64,000 nucleotides of DNA from Ricinus communis (lineage: Eukaryota > Streptophyta > Magnoliopsida > Malpighiales > Euphorbiaceae): the NCBI RefSeq assembly GCF_019578655.1, contig NC_063258.1, forward strand, positions 3,658,001 through 3,722,000, given 5' to 3'. Made by a program: the position numbers and the translations under genes. Each line of letters begins with the position of its first letter. The stretch's first letter is position 1. Positions 12,930 to 24,541 of the stretch are shown here, one piece after another. The notes below the pieces were generated by a model. That model made no database searches. It was given only the letters and a program-made list of their open reading frames with translations, and was not told where the DNA came from.

Positions 12930-14059
12930 GTATTGACCTAAGGGGCAATTAATCTCTATTTTGATCTTAACATCTAAATTGAACATTGCTAATCTTGTGT
13001 CTAAGTGTCTATATGACAGCAAATCAAAAGGAACCCATTCAAATAACAACAGCTTTAAGCTATCAAGGAAGTCTTATAAAAAGATCCAAAAAGTGCGACG
13101 GCGCTTTTCATATGACCAAAATTGTATAAGACGTTGAAAAGTTCATCTGACATCTTGCCAATTGCAATGCAATGCCTGGCAATCAAAGTGTCAAAGCTTC
13201 AAAAAGCGCGGGGCACTTCATAAGCGCGAGGGTGCTTCTGAGCGCAGACAAGGCAGGCGCGAGGGCGCCATCGTGGCACTAGGACAGTTTTTGCAATTAA
13301 TGCGATGTTAGTAACCATTGAGATATCAACCACCCCGTTAGAGCCACGTGTCTAGAGCCATTGGAGCTCCAACGTCTCTTTTTAGAAAGCGTGAGCGAGC
13401 TTGGAAAGTGCGGGGGAGCTTTTTAGGACTTTAGGCAATTTTTTTTCAAGTCATCAATCTTGCAATTAATGAGCTTTAGACCCATTGAAACATATCTAAA
13501 AGGTTGGTATGAGTACAAATACCCCTCTTAAAGACTTAATAAGTAAGTATGTGATTTAAATATACCAAAACTCTTGTAAAATCATTTCTCAACTTTCTAC
13601 ACTCAATTTCTTTCTCTGTAAAGTGTATTAAGTTGAATCTCATTGTTCAACTAAAACTCTAAAGGGTTGTTATGTAAGTCTAGATATTTAAAACACAAAG
13701 AATTGGTTGTTGAGTAACCATTAATACTCAAGGGTTAAGGGACTTAGTGAGAGATTGGTTCATTAAGCAAACAAGTTTAGTGTTAGCCTTGAAAACACCA
13801 AGTTGTTTGGTGAACTTGTAAAACCCAATGGTTGTAATCTTAAATATTATAGTGGAATACTCAAGAGTGATCTTGAGGAGTGGATGTAGGGAGAATTGTT
13901 CCTAAACCACTATAAACCTTTGTGCCATCTTCTCTAATCCTAACTATTTTTAAATCATCTTTATTCTTTCTTAAAATCCTTGTGTCTTACCTAGTACTAC
14001 TTAATTCTGCAATTTGAGGTTACTAATTCAACCCCTCTTCTTGGTTCCAAGGGACAACA
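12930..14059 (+). repeat. Probable 5' LTR of a decayed SIRE-like copia element
   Basis: The right border is placed by the CA at 14058-14059, which stands just before a primer-site-like stretch (TGGTATTATAGC, 14062-14073; the plant initiator-tRNA-Met site is usually TGGTATCAGAGC). The sequence before it is less AT-rich at 13080-13440, with several GCGCGAGGG-like words, and contains a possible TATA region near 13510. The left border is a guess because no second LTR is present for comparison. Confidence 0.4.
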
Positions 14060-14061
14060 AG

Positions 14062-14073
14062 TGGTATTATAGC
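14062..14073 (+). other. Primer binding site of the SIRE-like remnant
   Basis: TGGTATTATAGC, two changes from the common initiator-tRNA-Met site of plant copia elements, two bases after a terminal CA and about 45 bases before a gag reading frame. Confidence 0.55.
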
Positions 14074-14116
14074 TTGCTCACTCTTATCAAGCTTTATTGC
14101 GAGTGTAAAGATCATT

Positions 14117-15560
14117 ATGACAACCAATGAATGAGCCCAACACCTCAAGCCATTTTTTGACGGATCCGATTATGCTTTTTGGAAATTTCGTATAGAATCT
14201 ACTTGGATTCCTATGGCATTGAAGTATGGAACTATATGGTGAAGGAATGGAAAGCTCCCACTGAGACCAAGAATGGTGAAGAAAGAATTCTTTCTAGAGA
14301 AGAATAAATGGATGCCCATAAGAAGTATAACTATAAGAATAAGCAAGCAATGGCTATACTTGTGAGTTGCCTTTTTAGAGAAGAATGTGGGAGAATGCAA
14401 CATTGTACTATGGCTCATCAAATTTGGACTACCTTGGAGAACTATCATGAAGGGACAAAGCAAGTTAATTCAAGGAATATCTAAATGTACGTCACCAAAT
14501 ATGAAATGTTCAAGATGAAGCTAAACGAGTCTGTCACCAACATGACAAATAGACTTCTCACCATCATCAACAACATGAGGAAGCTTGGAAAGTATTATGA
14601 GCTAGTAGATATTAACAATAAAATCCTGAGAAGTCTTATTCCTTTGGATAAATATGGTGCTATAAGTGGCTAGTATTAAAGAAGCAAATGAAAACCTATG
14701 GAAGATTCCTATGGATGTTCTCATAGGCAAGCTTCTAACCCATGAGATGTCCCTTATGAAGTATGAATTTGATAAAAATAGTGAGAAGAAGAAAGCTCTA
14801 CCACTCAAGACTAGCACAAGAGCTCAAGAAGCAATTGATGTCCCAAGTGATGATGAAGATCAAGGGGAAGCACTAAGTAAGAATGATGATATGGCCTTCA
14901 TCATCAAACATGTAAAAAGAATACTTGAAGCCAAAAGCAGAAGAAGCAACAAGCTTTCACAAGTAAGAAATCCTTCTCCAAATCAAGAATAAGCATGGAC
15001 AAGAAAGAGGAAGTCACTTGCTACGAATGTGGAGTGCAAGGACATATAAAGCTGGATTGTCCCAAATATTTGAAGAGGAAAAAAGGAGACAAAGAAAAGA
15101 AAAAAGGCTTGAAAGTTACTTGAAGTGATGCATCCTCATCCTCTAATAATGAAAGTGAAAGAGAAGAAGAGACCAATCTTTATTTTATAGGAAACATGGA
15201 AGACTCCCATGAGGTACTTTCTACTTCTCATTCATGTAATTCTTCTTCTTCTTGTTCATCTTCTCATTCTTTTGGTGATGATGTGTCGGATGATAAGGAT
15301 GAGCTTTTATAAAACATGCTTTTAAAACTAAATTTTTACAAAAAGAAATGCTCTAGTTTAGAGGAAGACCTTAAGGTTTCAAAGAAGAAAATTGCCTCCT
15401 TAAAAACTTCCAATGAGGATCTAAAGAAATCATTGGATGAAGTTTCTAATAAAAAACTTTTAAAAGAAAATAATTCTTTGAAAATTAAAGTTTAGGAGCT
15501 TAGTAACTATTTCAAACTTTCATAAAGGCAAAGCATCTTTTGATACACTAGTTGTATCTC
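14117..15560 (+). pseudogene. Decayed copia gag (SIRE/Maximus-like)
   Basis: Remnant of a retrotransposon capsid gene. The frame begins at an ATG but stops after five codons. Frames on both sides of the breaks show the plant copia gag pattern: FFDGSDYAFWKFRIE near the start, WTTLENYHEGTKQV, MYVTKYEMFKMKLNES, then LIGKLLTHEMSL. A CCHC zinc knuckle, CYECGVQGHIKLDC, lies at about 15019-15060. It is followed by a Ser/Glu/Asp-rich stretch and a lysine-rich, coiled-coil-like part (15330-15500). Numerous stops interrupt it. No protease, integrase or RT follows: the element is cut off near 15.6-15.9 kb, so it is a gag-only relic. Confidence 0.75.
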
Positions 15561-15871
15561 AAAGACCTCCCCTTGTGAAATATGGATTTGGATTGAATGA
15601 AGCTTCATCATCCTCATCTCACAACACAATCTTTGTCAAGGCCACTTAACCACATGCATTTGAGAGAAACTCAAATGGAGTTTCAAAGAATCAAACACAC
15701 ACTAGATTTTCCATTCAAAAGAAAGAGAAAGGAACACATGTTTCAAAGGTTAAGCCAAAAGGAACAAAGCATGCATTCATGTATAAGAACACAAATATTA
15801 ATAAATCTTATTCATACATATGTGAAAACAATCATATGAGGTCCATACATACATACATGCATGCATATATT

Positions 15872-16570
15872 TTACATTGCATAAATCATTTTCCTACCCG
15901 CCAGTCCTCGCCGAGGATAAAGAACTGCCTCCTCGTGGTACCAACCAACCGATGTACATGCTCGAACTAGTCTCTCTGAACCTGTATGGTTATTTGCATT
16001 ATATGTCACCAACCTTTTAGGAAAGTGAAACATGAAAACACGGAGGAAAATGTTACTTACATCTATGCAAGTTCTTAGAATGAATTCCGGAGGGAGCCAA
16101 TGTTCTGTGGCAAGCTGGTGCTCTATCACACCATGAGGGCGCCAAGATGAGACCATCAGATATACAGGGAATGTGACGCTCCTCAGAACCACGTCTGATG
16201 TGGCTAAAGGAGGTGCCTCAGAGGCAGCACCAGCAGAAGAGCCCGTGATATGGGAAGGCCTGAAATGTCAGGTAGACCGCCCTTTAGTCGACTCGCAAGC
16301 AGCGAGGGCATAGTGGATGAACTGTAAATAAAATGGTAAGAAAAGCATAATATAAAAGATGACGAATTCGAAGTAGATCATAAAAGGTACCTGAGCCATG
16401 ATATCATCTTCAAAAGGCATAATCCCCAACGATTGAGGAATGAAGGAAGTGTAATCCATTCTCAGAGATCGGATGGTGAGATTCTTAGGCTCGTCGTACC
16501 CCGCTAAACACTCCACTAGTTCCTCCCCAACGAGGTCCACTTTCCAGGACATAGAGAGAGGATGAGACAA
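15872..16570 (-). other. Unidentified coding remnant, possibly spliced
   Basis: Two minus-strand frames (16268-16570 and 15872-16192) have an amino-acid make-up unlike their AT-rich surroundings. The first includes RMDYTSFIPQSLGIMPF and then DDIMAQ, directly followed by a GTACCT donor. About 70 bases further on, TTTACAG precedes FIHYALAACES in the same frame. The second frame includes VTFPVYLMVSSWRP and EHWLPPEFILRTC, followed by a GTAAGT donor. This suggests exons of a gene fragment, or of an extra ORF of a retroelement. I do not recognise the family. No start or full end is visible, so it is likely a captured or truncated piece. Confidence 0.35.
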
Positions 16571-16690
16571 GGGAAGTAAAATGGAGGTCCATTTATTAAC
16601 TAATTTATCATACTATTTAGCTTATAATTATTTTTTGGGTCCAAATAAGTAAAATGAAAACCCATATACCGTAAGCCTAAAATAATTAAT

Positions 16691-16722
16691 ATAATTAATT
16701 AATTAATTAATTAATTAGTTAA
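16691..16722. repeat. (AATT)n simple repeat
   Basis: About eight AATT units. The following stretch to 17655 is AT-rich spacer without a gene that I can see. Confidence 0.85.
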
Positions 16723-17660
16723 TTGGTAATTAAAGGTAATAGTTTAGCACATTCGTAAAGAAAGTGGTGAGAGGAGTTATGTAGCAGTTATCCTCATTCT
16801 CTAAATAAAAAGAGATGATGTGCTTTATGGTACAAAAGACGAAACAACACTCTAAGAAAAGTAGAGCTTAAGACTCTCTATAAAAAGCAAAAGCAAGAAG
16901 CTGAGAAAAGGATCTCAGGATTCCAGCATCAACAATCAACAATTACACTGTAATATTCAAATACTCAAGCTTAAATTCTCTGCAAATATTTTAGTTTCCA
17001 GCAAATTATTTATTGATTTATTTCTTTAGATTTATTTCAAACACTCAGTTATTCATGTAAGCAAATTAAATACAAATCCTTCAGCTTATTTATTTGCAAT
17101 CATTAACTGCTATTCATTTAAATCTTGTAGTGTTGCTTGAGGATCTAACAAATGTCAAGGGAGTTTAGGAGTTCATAAGAAAATCTGATTTAAAAGTCAA
17201 TTCAATGCACATTAATTACAACAGTTTGTATATCTACACACGTGGCATGCTCATCATTATTTTTCACAAAACATATACAACTAATTATGTTAACTTATGA
17301 TTAATAAAATTAATATATATATTTTTAATTTTATAAAAAATAATAAAACAAATTATAATATTTTTAAAAATATCCCATTGGTCAGTTTAATAGTAAACCA
17401 CATAGAAAATAACTTAAGTATTGAAATTAATATTTACTAATATTATAACATTAAAAGAAATAATATTTAAGGCTTCAAATTCATATTTTTACCATTTTTG
17501 ATAGTTTTTATTTCTTTGATAACTTCTCATAAAAATTTAAATAGATACAACGTTTATGTTCTTTTAGTTTACATATGTATTTTTTTCTCTATGTAATTAG
17601 TTTGAAGTTGCCTTTCTTCTTAGGTTTTTATTTTTATATTTTCAATCAATATATCCTTAT

Positions 17661-18299
17661 TGTTGGGTTTTTATCTTTCAATAACAAATAAAAGAAATGC
17701 AATTATGTAATTAACCAATGAGAAATGGGTTAAATTGAGCACCGTACTGAATGGTGCCAAAAGCTTTAATATTCAAGTGCACAAGCCAAAGTAAATAAAT
17801 AATCAAGCACAATCACACAAGAGACACCAAATTTACTTGGAAAACCCTCTCAACTTGGAGGATAAAAAACCACGGGGCACACCGGCAAACTTTCACTATA
17901 GCAACAAAATGGGTACAATTGTTCTTCTCAAGTTTTAGTCCTAAACTTAAGGTATATACTTGCTAATAAAGAGATAATACAAGAGGTAACATATTACGGA
18001 AAATATCCGCTTTAAACTCCAATTTCATCCAAACCCAAGCAAACCTTAGATTTAAGAAAACTAAGAAATACTCTTCTTACAAACTAGAAGAAACTCAATC
18101 AAGGCAATGGAATCAAATAGATCGCCTTTCTCTTCGTTTTCTTCGTCTTCACCACCTTCTATTTCTCTATCCTTCTCCTTCTCTCTCTCCTTCTCTCTCT
18201 GCGTCTTCCTCTCTGTCGCACCAAAAAAAATAGAGAAAGGAAAGGGATTTATTTGTTTTGCGATTTCTGGGCTGGATCCAACGTGGCCCAACACCAACA
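17661..18299 (-). repeat. 3' LTR of the Tork-like element
   Basis: 639 bp, TGTTGG...CCAACA. On the inner side (18300-18320, minus strand) lies a purine tract, GGAGGGGGAGAT, the plus-strand primer. The ORFs inside (18107-18424) are frames in a pyrimidine-rich stretch, not genes. Confidence 0.95.
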
Positions 18300-18346
18300 A
18301 TCTCCCCCTCCAACCCACGGAGAGAGGCACGTCGATCTTCAAGTCA

Positions 18347-19018
18347 TCACTTGGTATCCATGCCGACAAGCCGGCAACAAAGCTCAAGCTTGTTTCTCGG
18401 AACTATCTTCGTGAACATGTCTGACGGATTCTTATTGGTATGAATTTTCTTCAGCTTCATTTGTTGGTACTCTATAGCATCTCTCAACCAATAAAATCTC
18501 ACATCAATGTGCTTAGTTCTAGAATGATACGTAGCATTCTTGCTCAAGTCTATGGCACTCTGGCTATCACAGAAAACAACTGCCTCTTCCTGTTGCATAC
18601 CAAACTCCAGGAGCAATCTAGTCAACCACAATAGCTCTTTGTCAGCTTCAGTTGCTGCAATGTATTCTGCTTCTATAGTCGACAAAGCCACACATTTTTG
18701 CAGTTTGGATTGCCACGACACGGCTCCCCCTGTAAAAGTAAACACATAACCTGAAATAGACCTTCTGTGATCCAGATCACTAGCCATATTAACATTTGTA
18801 TAGACTTCTAGCACATATTCACATTTTTCAAAACTCAAACACAACTTAGAAGTGCCTCTTAAGTATCTAAGGATCCATTTCACTGCTTCCCAATGTTGTT
18901 TTCCGGGATTAAAGAGAAATCTGCTTACTACACTAACTGCATGAGTTATATCTGGCCTGGTGCAAACCATCATATACATCAAACTCCCTATTGCTGAGGA
19001 GTATGGCACACTTGACAT
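18347..19018 (-). CDS. RNase H region of the Tork-like element
   Basis: 223-codon frame with the copia RNase H pattern: YSSAIGSLMYMMVCTRPDI, then WILRYLRGT, STIEAEYIAA and KHIDVRFYWLRD, ending just inside the purine tract. It is separated from the RT frame by a stop near 19050. Confidence 0.88.
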   Translation of the reverse strand: MSSVPYSSAIGSLMYMMVCTRPDITHAVSVVSRFLFNPGKQHWEAVKWILRYLRGTSKLCLSFEKCEYVLEVYTNVNMASDLDHRRSISGYVFTFTGGAVSWQSKLQKCVALSTIEAEYIAATEADKELLWLTRLLLEFGMQQEEAVVFCDSQSAIDLSKNATYHSRTKHIDVRFYWLRDAIEYQQMKLKKIHTNKNPSDMFTKIVPRNKLELCCRLVGMDTK

Positions 19019-19054
19019 TTCATCCTTTTCTTTCTCTGTAAATGGACACGGTTT

Positions 19055-19800
19055 CTAGCTCAATTTCAAATGGCTAGGAAATGGACAACTTACTTCCTTT
19101 GCTCCTTTCATGTTGAATCTCTCAAGCACCCTTTCAATGTACTTCTCCTGTGACAACCAAAGTCTCTTGGCCTCTCTGTCACGGGTAATCTGCATGCCCA
19201 ATATCTTACGCGCTTGGCCCATGTCCTTCATGCCAAATGACTTGGACATCTCCTTCTTCAATATGGCTATCATTTGAGCATCTTGTCCTGCAATCAACAT
19301 ATCATCAACATAAAGTAAAAGGAATAGAAATTTTTCATTAGCAAATATTTTGAAGTAAACACATGGATCTACCTTGGTTCTCTGGTACTCATGACTCATC
19401 ATGAAAGAGTCGAACTTCTTGTACCACTGTCTCAGAGCCTGTTTCAATCCATACAGACTCTTCTTCAATTTGAAACCATGTTCTCTTTTCCTTTTACTTC
19501 AAATCCCTCTAGTTACACCATATAGATTTCTTCCTCCAAGTCACCATGAAGGAATGCAGTTTTCACGTCAAGTTGTTGAAGCTCAAGGTCCAAACCAGCT
19601 ACTAGACCTAACACTATACGGATGGAAGTCATCTTCACCACTGGTGAGAAATCTCTTCAAAGTCGATACCTTGCTTTTGCCTAAAACCCTTCACTACTAA
19701 TCAGGCTTTGTACTTCATAAGCTCTCCATTTCCATCTCTCTTTAGCTTGAACACCCATTTGTTCCTCAATGTCTTTCGGCCCTTAGGAAGCTCCACTAGC
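19055..19800 (-). pseudogene. Reverse transcriptase region
   Basis: The 137-codon frame 19055-19468 contains KSLYGLKQA, the catalytic LLLYVDDMLIAG and the downstream LGMQI block. The N-terminal half of the RT (19470-19800) has to be read through frame changes and stops. The catalytic YVDD is intact. Confidence 0.85.
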
Positions 19801-19817
19801 TCATATGTTCTATTTTC

Positions 19818-20543
19818 TTACAATGACTGCATCTCGTCCTTCATTGCATCATGCCACTTAGCCTTTTCTTTATGAGCTTGTGCCTCCTGAAAACTATCTG
19901 GGTCTCCTTCTTCCGTCAATAAGATATACTCTGAAGAAGGGTATCTTTTAGAAGGTTGGTGCTCTCTTTTAGACCTTCTTACTTGGAGCTCTTCTGGCTC
20001 CCCTTGATGATGTTGCTCCCCCTGCTCAGGAGCATCATAAACGACCTCATCATCATCATCACTACCAATCATGTCAGAGGTTTCCTCAGTGGCTTCTTCA
20101 TTATGTTCATCTTCATCTGCTGTTGCTGGTTGTCCAAGTGAAGGAACTGGTGTGAGTTCTATGGACTCACCAACTCTCTCTGACTTCTTGTCAATTTTCT
20201 GATCTATCCCTGTTTGGCTTTCATAGAATACAATATCTCTGCACCTGATAATTTTCTTCTTTTCTGGGTCCCATAACCTGTATCCAAATTCCTCGTTTCC
20301 ATACCCAAGGAAAATACATGGAGTTGCTTTGTCATCTAACTTGGATCTGTGCTCTTTTGGAATGTGCACATATGTTTTGCATCCAAACACCCTTAGATGA
20401 GAGTATGTCACATTCTTCTTGGACCATACTCTTTCTGGTATCTCAAACTTCAAATGAACAGATGGTGACCTGTTTATGAGGTAGCAAGCAGTGCGAGCTG
20501 CTTCTCCCCAAAACTGTTTCAGCAACTTTGCCATCTTCAGCAT
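19818..20543 (-). CDS. Integrase C-terminal part and start of RT region
   Basis: 241-codon frame. It starts within the integrase after the catalytic Glu (WGEAARTACYLINRSP), runs through the copia-specific GKE block (VFGCKTYVHIP, CIFLGYGNEEFGYRLWD), an acidic linker rich in Glu/Asp, and ends at the first RT block (KAKWHDAMKDEMQSL). The stop there breaks the RT. Part of the polyprotein, not a separate gene. Confidence 0.85.
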   Translation of the reverse strand: MLKMAKLLKQFWGEAARTACYLINRSPSVHLKFEIPERVWSKKNVTYSHLRVFGCKTYVHIPKEHRSKLDDKATPCIFLGYGNEEFGYRLWDPEKKKIIRCRDIVFYESQTGIDQKIDKKSERVGESIELTPVPSLGQPATADEDEHNEEATEETSDMIGSDDDDEVVYDAPEQGEQHHQGEPEELQVRRSKREHQPSKRYPSSEYILLTEEGDPDSFQEAQAHKEKAKWHDAMKDEMQSL

Positions 20544-20559
20544 GCATTTGACCTTCTCT

Positions 20560-21567
20560 ACAATGGTGCGATTCGTTCTCTCAGCTACACCATTGTGTTG
20601 TGGGGTTCCAGGTACTGTCTTCTCATGTCGGATCCCATATTATGCACAATATGTTTTGAACTCCTTGGAGGTACACTCTCCCCCGTTGTCAGAACAGAGG
20701 CATTTTAACTTTTTTGTCTGTCTCTCTTTCTACCATGACATGAAACTTTTGAAAACATTTGAGCACCTGGTCCTTCGTTCTCAGAAAATAAACCCACACC
20801 TTCCTAGATGTATCATCAATAAAGGTCAGAAAATATCGATTTCCACCCAAAGACTCCACCTCAAAGGGACCACACACATCAGACTAAACCAAATCCAGCA
20901 CCTTATGTTTTCTTTCTGATGTTTGACTAAAAGAGACTTGATGTTGCTTACCAAATAGGCAATAGTCGCATGGATCTAGAACCTCATCTTTGGTCGAGGG
21001 GATGTGTGACTTCCTCGCCAAGATTTGTAATCCTTTCTCACTCATGTGGCCAAGGCGTTGATGCCACAGATTTAGAGAATTTTCAGCTTGTACTGCATTC
21101 AACCCATTCTTGAGCACCTTCGCATGGGTTCTGTATAGGGAGTTCCACGGCTTCCCTCTTGCTACAACTATTAATCCTTTGCTGAGGTTCCATTCTTCAC
21201 CTCCTAGGTAATGCTTGAATCCATCTTTGTCCAATGCATCACCATATATCAGATTTAGGCGTAAATCAGGAATATACCGCACATCTTTCAGTGTTAATCG
21301 ACATCCTATATCTGTCTGCAGACAAATGTTACTAATACCTACGATGCTCGAGTGACTAGTGTTACCCATCTTCACTATACCAAAGTCTCCATCTTTGTAA
21401 GTCATGAAGAACTCTTTATTTAGTGTAGCATGATAGGAAGCACCTGTATCAACTATCCACTCGACTCCTTGTTGACCTTCCACATGTAGACATTGCTCCT
21501 CTTCACAAGAGAGAATCACTACATCATATGCAGTTAATATGGCTGTGGTATTCTTGTGACCTTCCAC
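20560..21567 (-). pseudogene. Protease and integrase N-terminal/core region of the Tork-like element
   Basis: The frame 20884-21567 holds the aspartic protease site WIVDTGASYH and the pre-integrase HHCC zinc motif (LWHQRLGHMSEKG, later CDYCLFGKQ). It ends at a TAG where a Ser/Thr codon would be expected before DVCGPFEV. Integrase core residues continue in the next frame (FIDDTSRKVWVY; LRSDNGGE; a stop in the tail of that motif; then PQHNGVAERTNR). All three D-D-E positions are recognisable but never in one open frame. A direct duplication of about 30 bases (21475-21505 and 21558-21590) lies at the gag/protease junction. Confidence 0.85.
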
Positions 21568-21689
21568 ATGTAGACATTGCTCCTTTTCCAGGCTCTACAA
21601 TTTCTCTTCATGCAACCTTCTTTACCACAATGGTATCACTGTCTTCCCTTGGACTTTGACCTGCCTTTGGACTTGCTATGGCCTCTTGA

Positions 21690-22319
21690 TTATTGTCTGT
21701 ATTCAGTTCTCCCCCTATTCTCTGTGACAAGGGCTTGTGCACCATTTGTATCAGTTGACTTTCTTCTTGTCTCCCCGTTGAACAAGTTACTAGTAACTGT
21801 ACTCATAGTGACCACACCATTCGAAGCTGCATTACTGATTGTCATAACCAAGGTCTCCCAACTATCGGGCAATGATCCCAAAAGCAATAAAGCCTGTAAC
21901 TCATCTTCTAAGGTCATCTTCATCGCTAATAATTGATTGATCAGGCTCTGAAACTCATTTAGATGCTCAGCAACACTTGTACCTTCTTTGAATTTCAGAT
22001 TCACCAGTTTTTGGATCAGAAACGCCTTGTTAGCTACAGTTTTCTGCTCATACAGCGACTCCAGCTTCTTCCACAACTTATGTGCGCTTGTCTCACTCGC
22101 TACATGGTGGTATACGTTGTCATCAAGCCATTGTCTGATTGTGCCGACCGCCTTTCGATTCAATTTAGCCCAATTAGCAGTGGCCATATCTTTCAGCTTT
22201 GCACTATCTCCCTCAACCAGTTCATACAAATCCTTGCAGTAAAGGATATCCTCCATTTTGGATTTCCATATCTGCCAGTTGTTGTTCGTCAACTTGATCA
22301 TGGTGCTACTACCTTTCAT
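21690..22319 (-). CDS. Gag region of the Tork-like element
   Basis: 209-codon frame from an ATG about 50 bases inside the 5' LTR. It shows the copia capsid pattern: LTNNNWQIWKSKMEDIL near the N-terminus, then WKKLESLYEQKTVANKAFL and EHLNEFQSLINQLLAM. The frame ends before the zinc knuckle. The knuckle can be found in another frame just downstream (YHCGKEGCMKRNC, about 21610-21640), with a Cys where the conserved His should be and a stop in front of it. Structural protein of the particle; not functional here. Confidence 0.85.
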   Translation of the reverse strand: MKGSSTMIKLTNNNWQIWKSKMEDILYCKDLYELVEGDSAKLKDMATANWAKLNRKAVGTIRQWLDDNVYHHVASETSAHKLWKKLESLYEQKTVANKAFLIQKLVNLKFKEGTSVAEHLNEFQSLINQLLAMKMTLEDELQALLLLGSLPDSWETLVMTISNAASNGVVTMSTVTSNLFNGETRRKSTDTNGAQALVTENRGRTEYRQ

Positions 22320-22369
22320 CTCAACCTACAAAAGCACTCTCAAAAGAAACTTGAGGCTCTAATACCACT

Positions 22370-23008
22370 TGTTGGGATTTCTATCTTTCAATAACAAATA
22401 AGAGAAATGCAATTGTGTAATCAACCAATGAGAAATGGGTTAAATTGAGCACCGTACCGATTGATACCAAAAGGTTTAATATTCAAGTGCACAAGCCAAA
22501 ATTAATAAACAATCAAGCACAATCACACAAGAGACACCAAATTTATATGGAAAACCCTCTCAACTTGGAGAGTAAAAAATCACGAGGCACACTGGCAAAC
22601 TTTCACTATACCAACAAAACGGGTACAATTGTTCTTCTCAAGTTTTAGCCCTAAACTTGAGGTATATACTTGCTAATAGAGAGATAATACAAGAGGTAAC
22701 ACATTACAGGAAATACTCGCTTCAAACCCCAATTTCATCCAAACCCAAGCAAACCCTAGATTTGAGAAAACTAAAAAATACTCTTCTTACAAACTGGGAG
22801 AAACTCAATCAAGACAATGGAATCAAAGAGATCGCCTTTCTCTTTGTTTTTTTCTTCTTCACCACATTCTATTTCTCTCTCCTTCTCTTTCTTTCTCTCT
22901 CTCTTCGCGTCTTCCTCTCTATCGCACCAAAAAAATGGGAAAAAAGAAGGAATTTATTTATTTATTTTTCAATTTCTGGGCTGGACCCAACGTGGCCCAA
23001 CACCAACA
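22370..23008 (-). repeat. 5' LTR of the Tork-like element
   Basis: 639 bp and homologous to the left LTR along its whole length. On its inner side, minus strand, TGGTATTAGAGCC (within 22355-22368) is the primer site for initiator tRNA-Met, two bases inside the LTR end. Confidence 0.95.
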
Positions 23009-23554
23009 CTTATTAGAGTCAAATAAGGTTATTTTCTTCCTAATATTCATAGAATGGTCAAATTTTGTTTGCCTATTTGTATGATATTCATGTACAAATT
23101 AACTGTTATATGAAAAATTGCTTTCAACTTTCTAGTTATTTTTTTTTTTTACAGAGCTTTCCTTACATACTAAGCCAATCTCAGTAAGAATTATATAACA
23201 AGATAAAATACTCCTAAAAAAATACAATTCACCAAAAGCGGCCAGAAAAACTATATTGTTTGTTAGTTAACTATGACAATTATTTAAAATTGTATGACAA
23301 AATATACAAACACAGTAACCACTGGATCTTAGTCTGGTGGCCAGATACTTGATTCCAAAAGTTGAGGTCTTGAGTTTGATACATCTCTTCTTTAAAATAT
23401 AGTGATTTATTCTCCACTTTATAGAAAAAATTTCTCCATTCTCTCTAATCTAATATACTAATATACTAACTATATCTACCAATAAAAAAATACACAAACA
23501 CAATCATATAGAAAGATGAGACTAATAATAATAGTGGTAAAAGCAAATGGAAAA

Positions 23555-23680
23555 ATAAAGTATAATGACTCACAGAGGATGGTGTAGGATGCCTGGAATT
23601 GTCCATATAATCATATAAACCCAAAGGTCACAGTCCATGAATAGTAAGAAGAATTGTTCATGTTTTTACCTGGAGGCATT
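23555..23680 (-). pseudogene. FRO gene fragment (exon 4 remnant)
   Basis: Downstream of the intact FRO gene, minus strand. The 3' half of exon 4 is recognisable: ATTCTTCTTACTATTCATGG corresponds to the haem-helix end with its histidine. The exon ends at 23574 with an intact GTGAGT donor, and the following intron start (TATACTTTATTTTT) matches that of the dead full-length copy. Stops interrupt the frame. Traces of the end of exon 3 (CTCTTGAGGTGTCAAATCGCC) lie at about 23880-23905. It occupies the same relative place as the fragment at 2340-3421 does for the other copy. Confidence 0.7.
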
Positions 23681-24541
23681 CTCTACACAAAAGTGTACAT
23701 CTACGAGGCAAAGAATTGTTCATGTTTTTACCTGGTTTATAGCTACGTTTGTTCCAACAGTAGATGCATGATTACGGTTGGTAAACTTTGCCAAACAGTT
23801 CTAATGATATCAAATGAAACACAAATATCTTCAATGAAACACAATATTAATGAGGTCCAGCAGCAGCAGTACATGACCACCTCTCTTGAGGTGTCAAATC
23901 GCCAAAAAAAGCTCGAGTAATATCGCATGGTTAGTTATGCTATAAGAATAAACACTGAAAGAAGAAGAAGAAATCTAAGGTGTCACAAGGGAGTGATGAA
24001 CACAGAAAGTTGAGGAGCTGAAATTCAAGGTCCTCAACCTCAACTAACTGGTTTGCTTTGGCTTGACTTTCTGGTGAGTTGATCAAATCAAGTCGGATTT
24101 CCAAAGAGTATACTACACTTTTAGCCTTTTCCATCGACAGAGAAAATATTGCATTTTAGTCATTCAGATTTCACCAGAAATATGGTCTAATACATTTTCC
24201 TTTTGGGAAAAGAGAAAGCCCTTAAATTCCTGGGTCTAGCAGAGATGTTCACATGTTAACATTATCAGATCAACGAATTGTAAACATCTATATATCTATC
24301 TATATATACAAACACACAAGTGTGCACGCCCACGAGCATAAACAACAAGGAGAAGGCATTGAAGATGAAGCATCTTCACAAACATAGTTGGAGGCAAGGT
24401 CTGATTAGATACATTATACTATAACTGCAGAAACAGCATCCTGTCTCATTCACATATTACATAACTACAGACCTTCATATATACTATACAAGCATTGGAA
24501 ATTTCAGTATTATAAACTTGATGCTGTTAACTGGCTATATA

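Larger units (their letters stand above)
17661..23008 (-). mobile_element. Complete Tork/Tnt1-like Ty1-copia retrotransposon, inactive
   Basis: A full-structure element on the minus strand. Two 639-bp LTRs begin TGTTGG and end CCAACA. A 5-bp target duplication, CTTAT, stands at 17656-17660 and 23009-23013. A tRNA-Met primer site lies inside the right (5') LTR and a purine tract inside the left (3') LTR. The order gag, protease, integrase, RT, RNase H is the copia order. Every domain frame is interrupted somewhere, so it cannot move by itself. By eye the LTRs differ at roughly one position in ten over their first 150 bases, which points to an old insertion. It lies between the two FRO blocks. 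Confidence 0.95.

Noticed and set aside
18107..18424. Open frames of about 105 aa rich in Ser/Phe on the plus strand (also 22657-23016)
   Set aside because: They lie in matching pyrimidine-rich parts of the two Tork LTRs and are chance frames.
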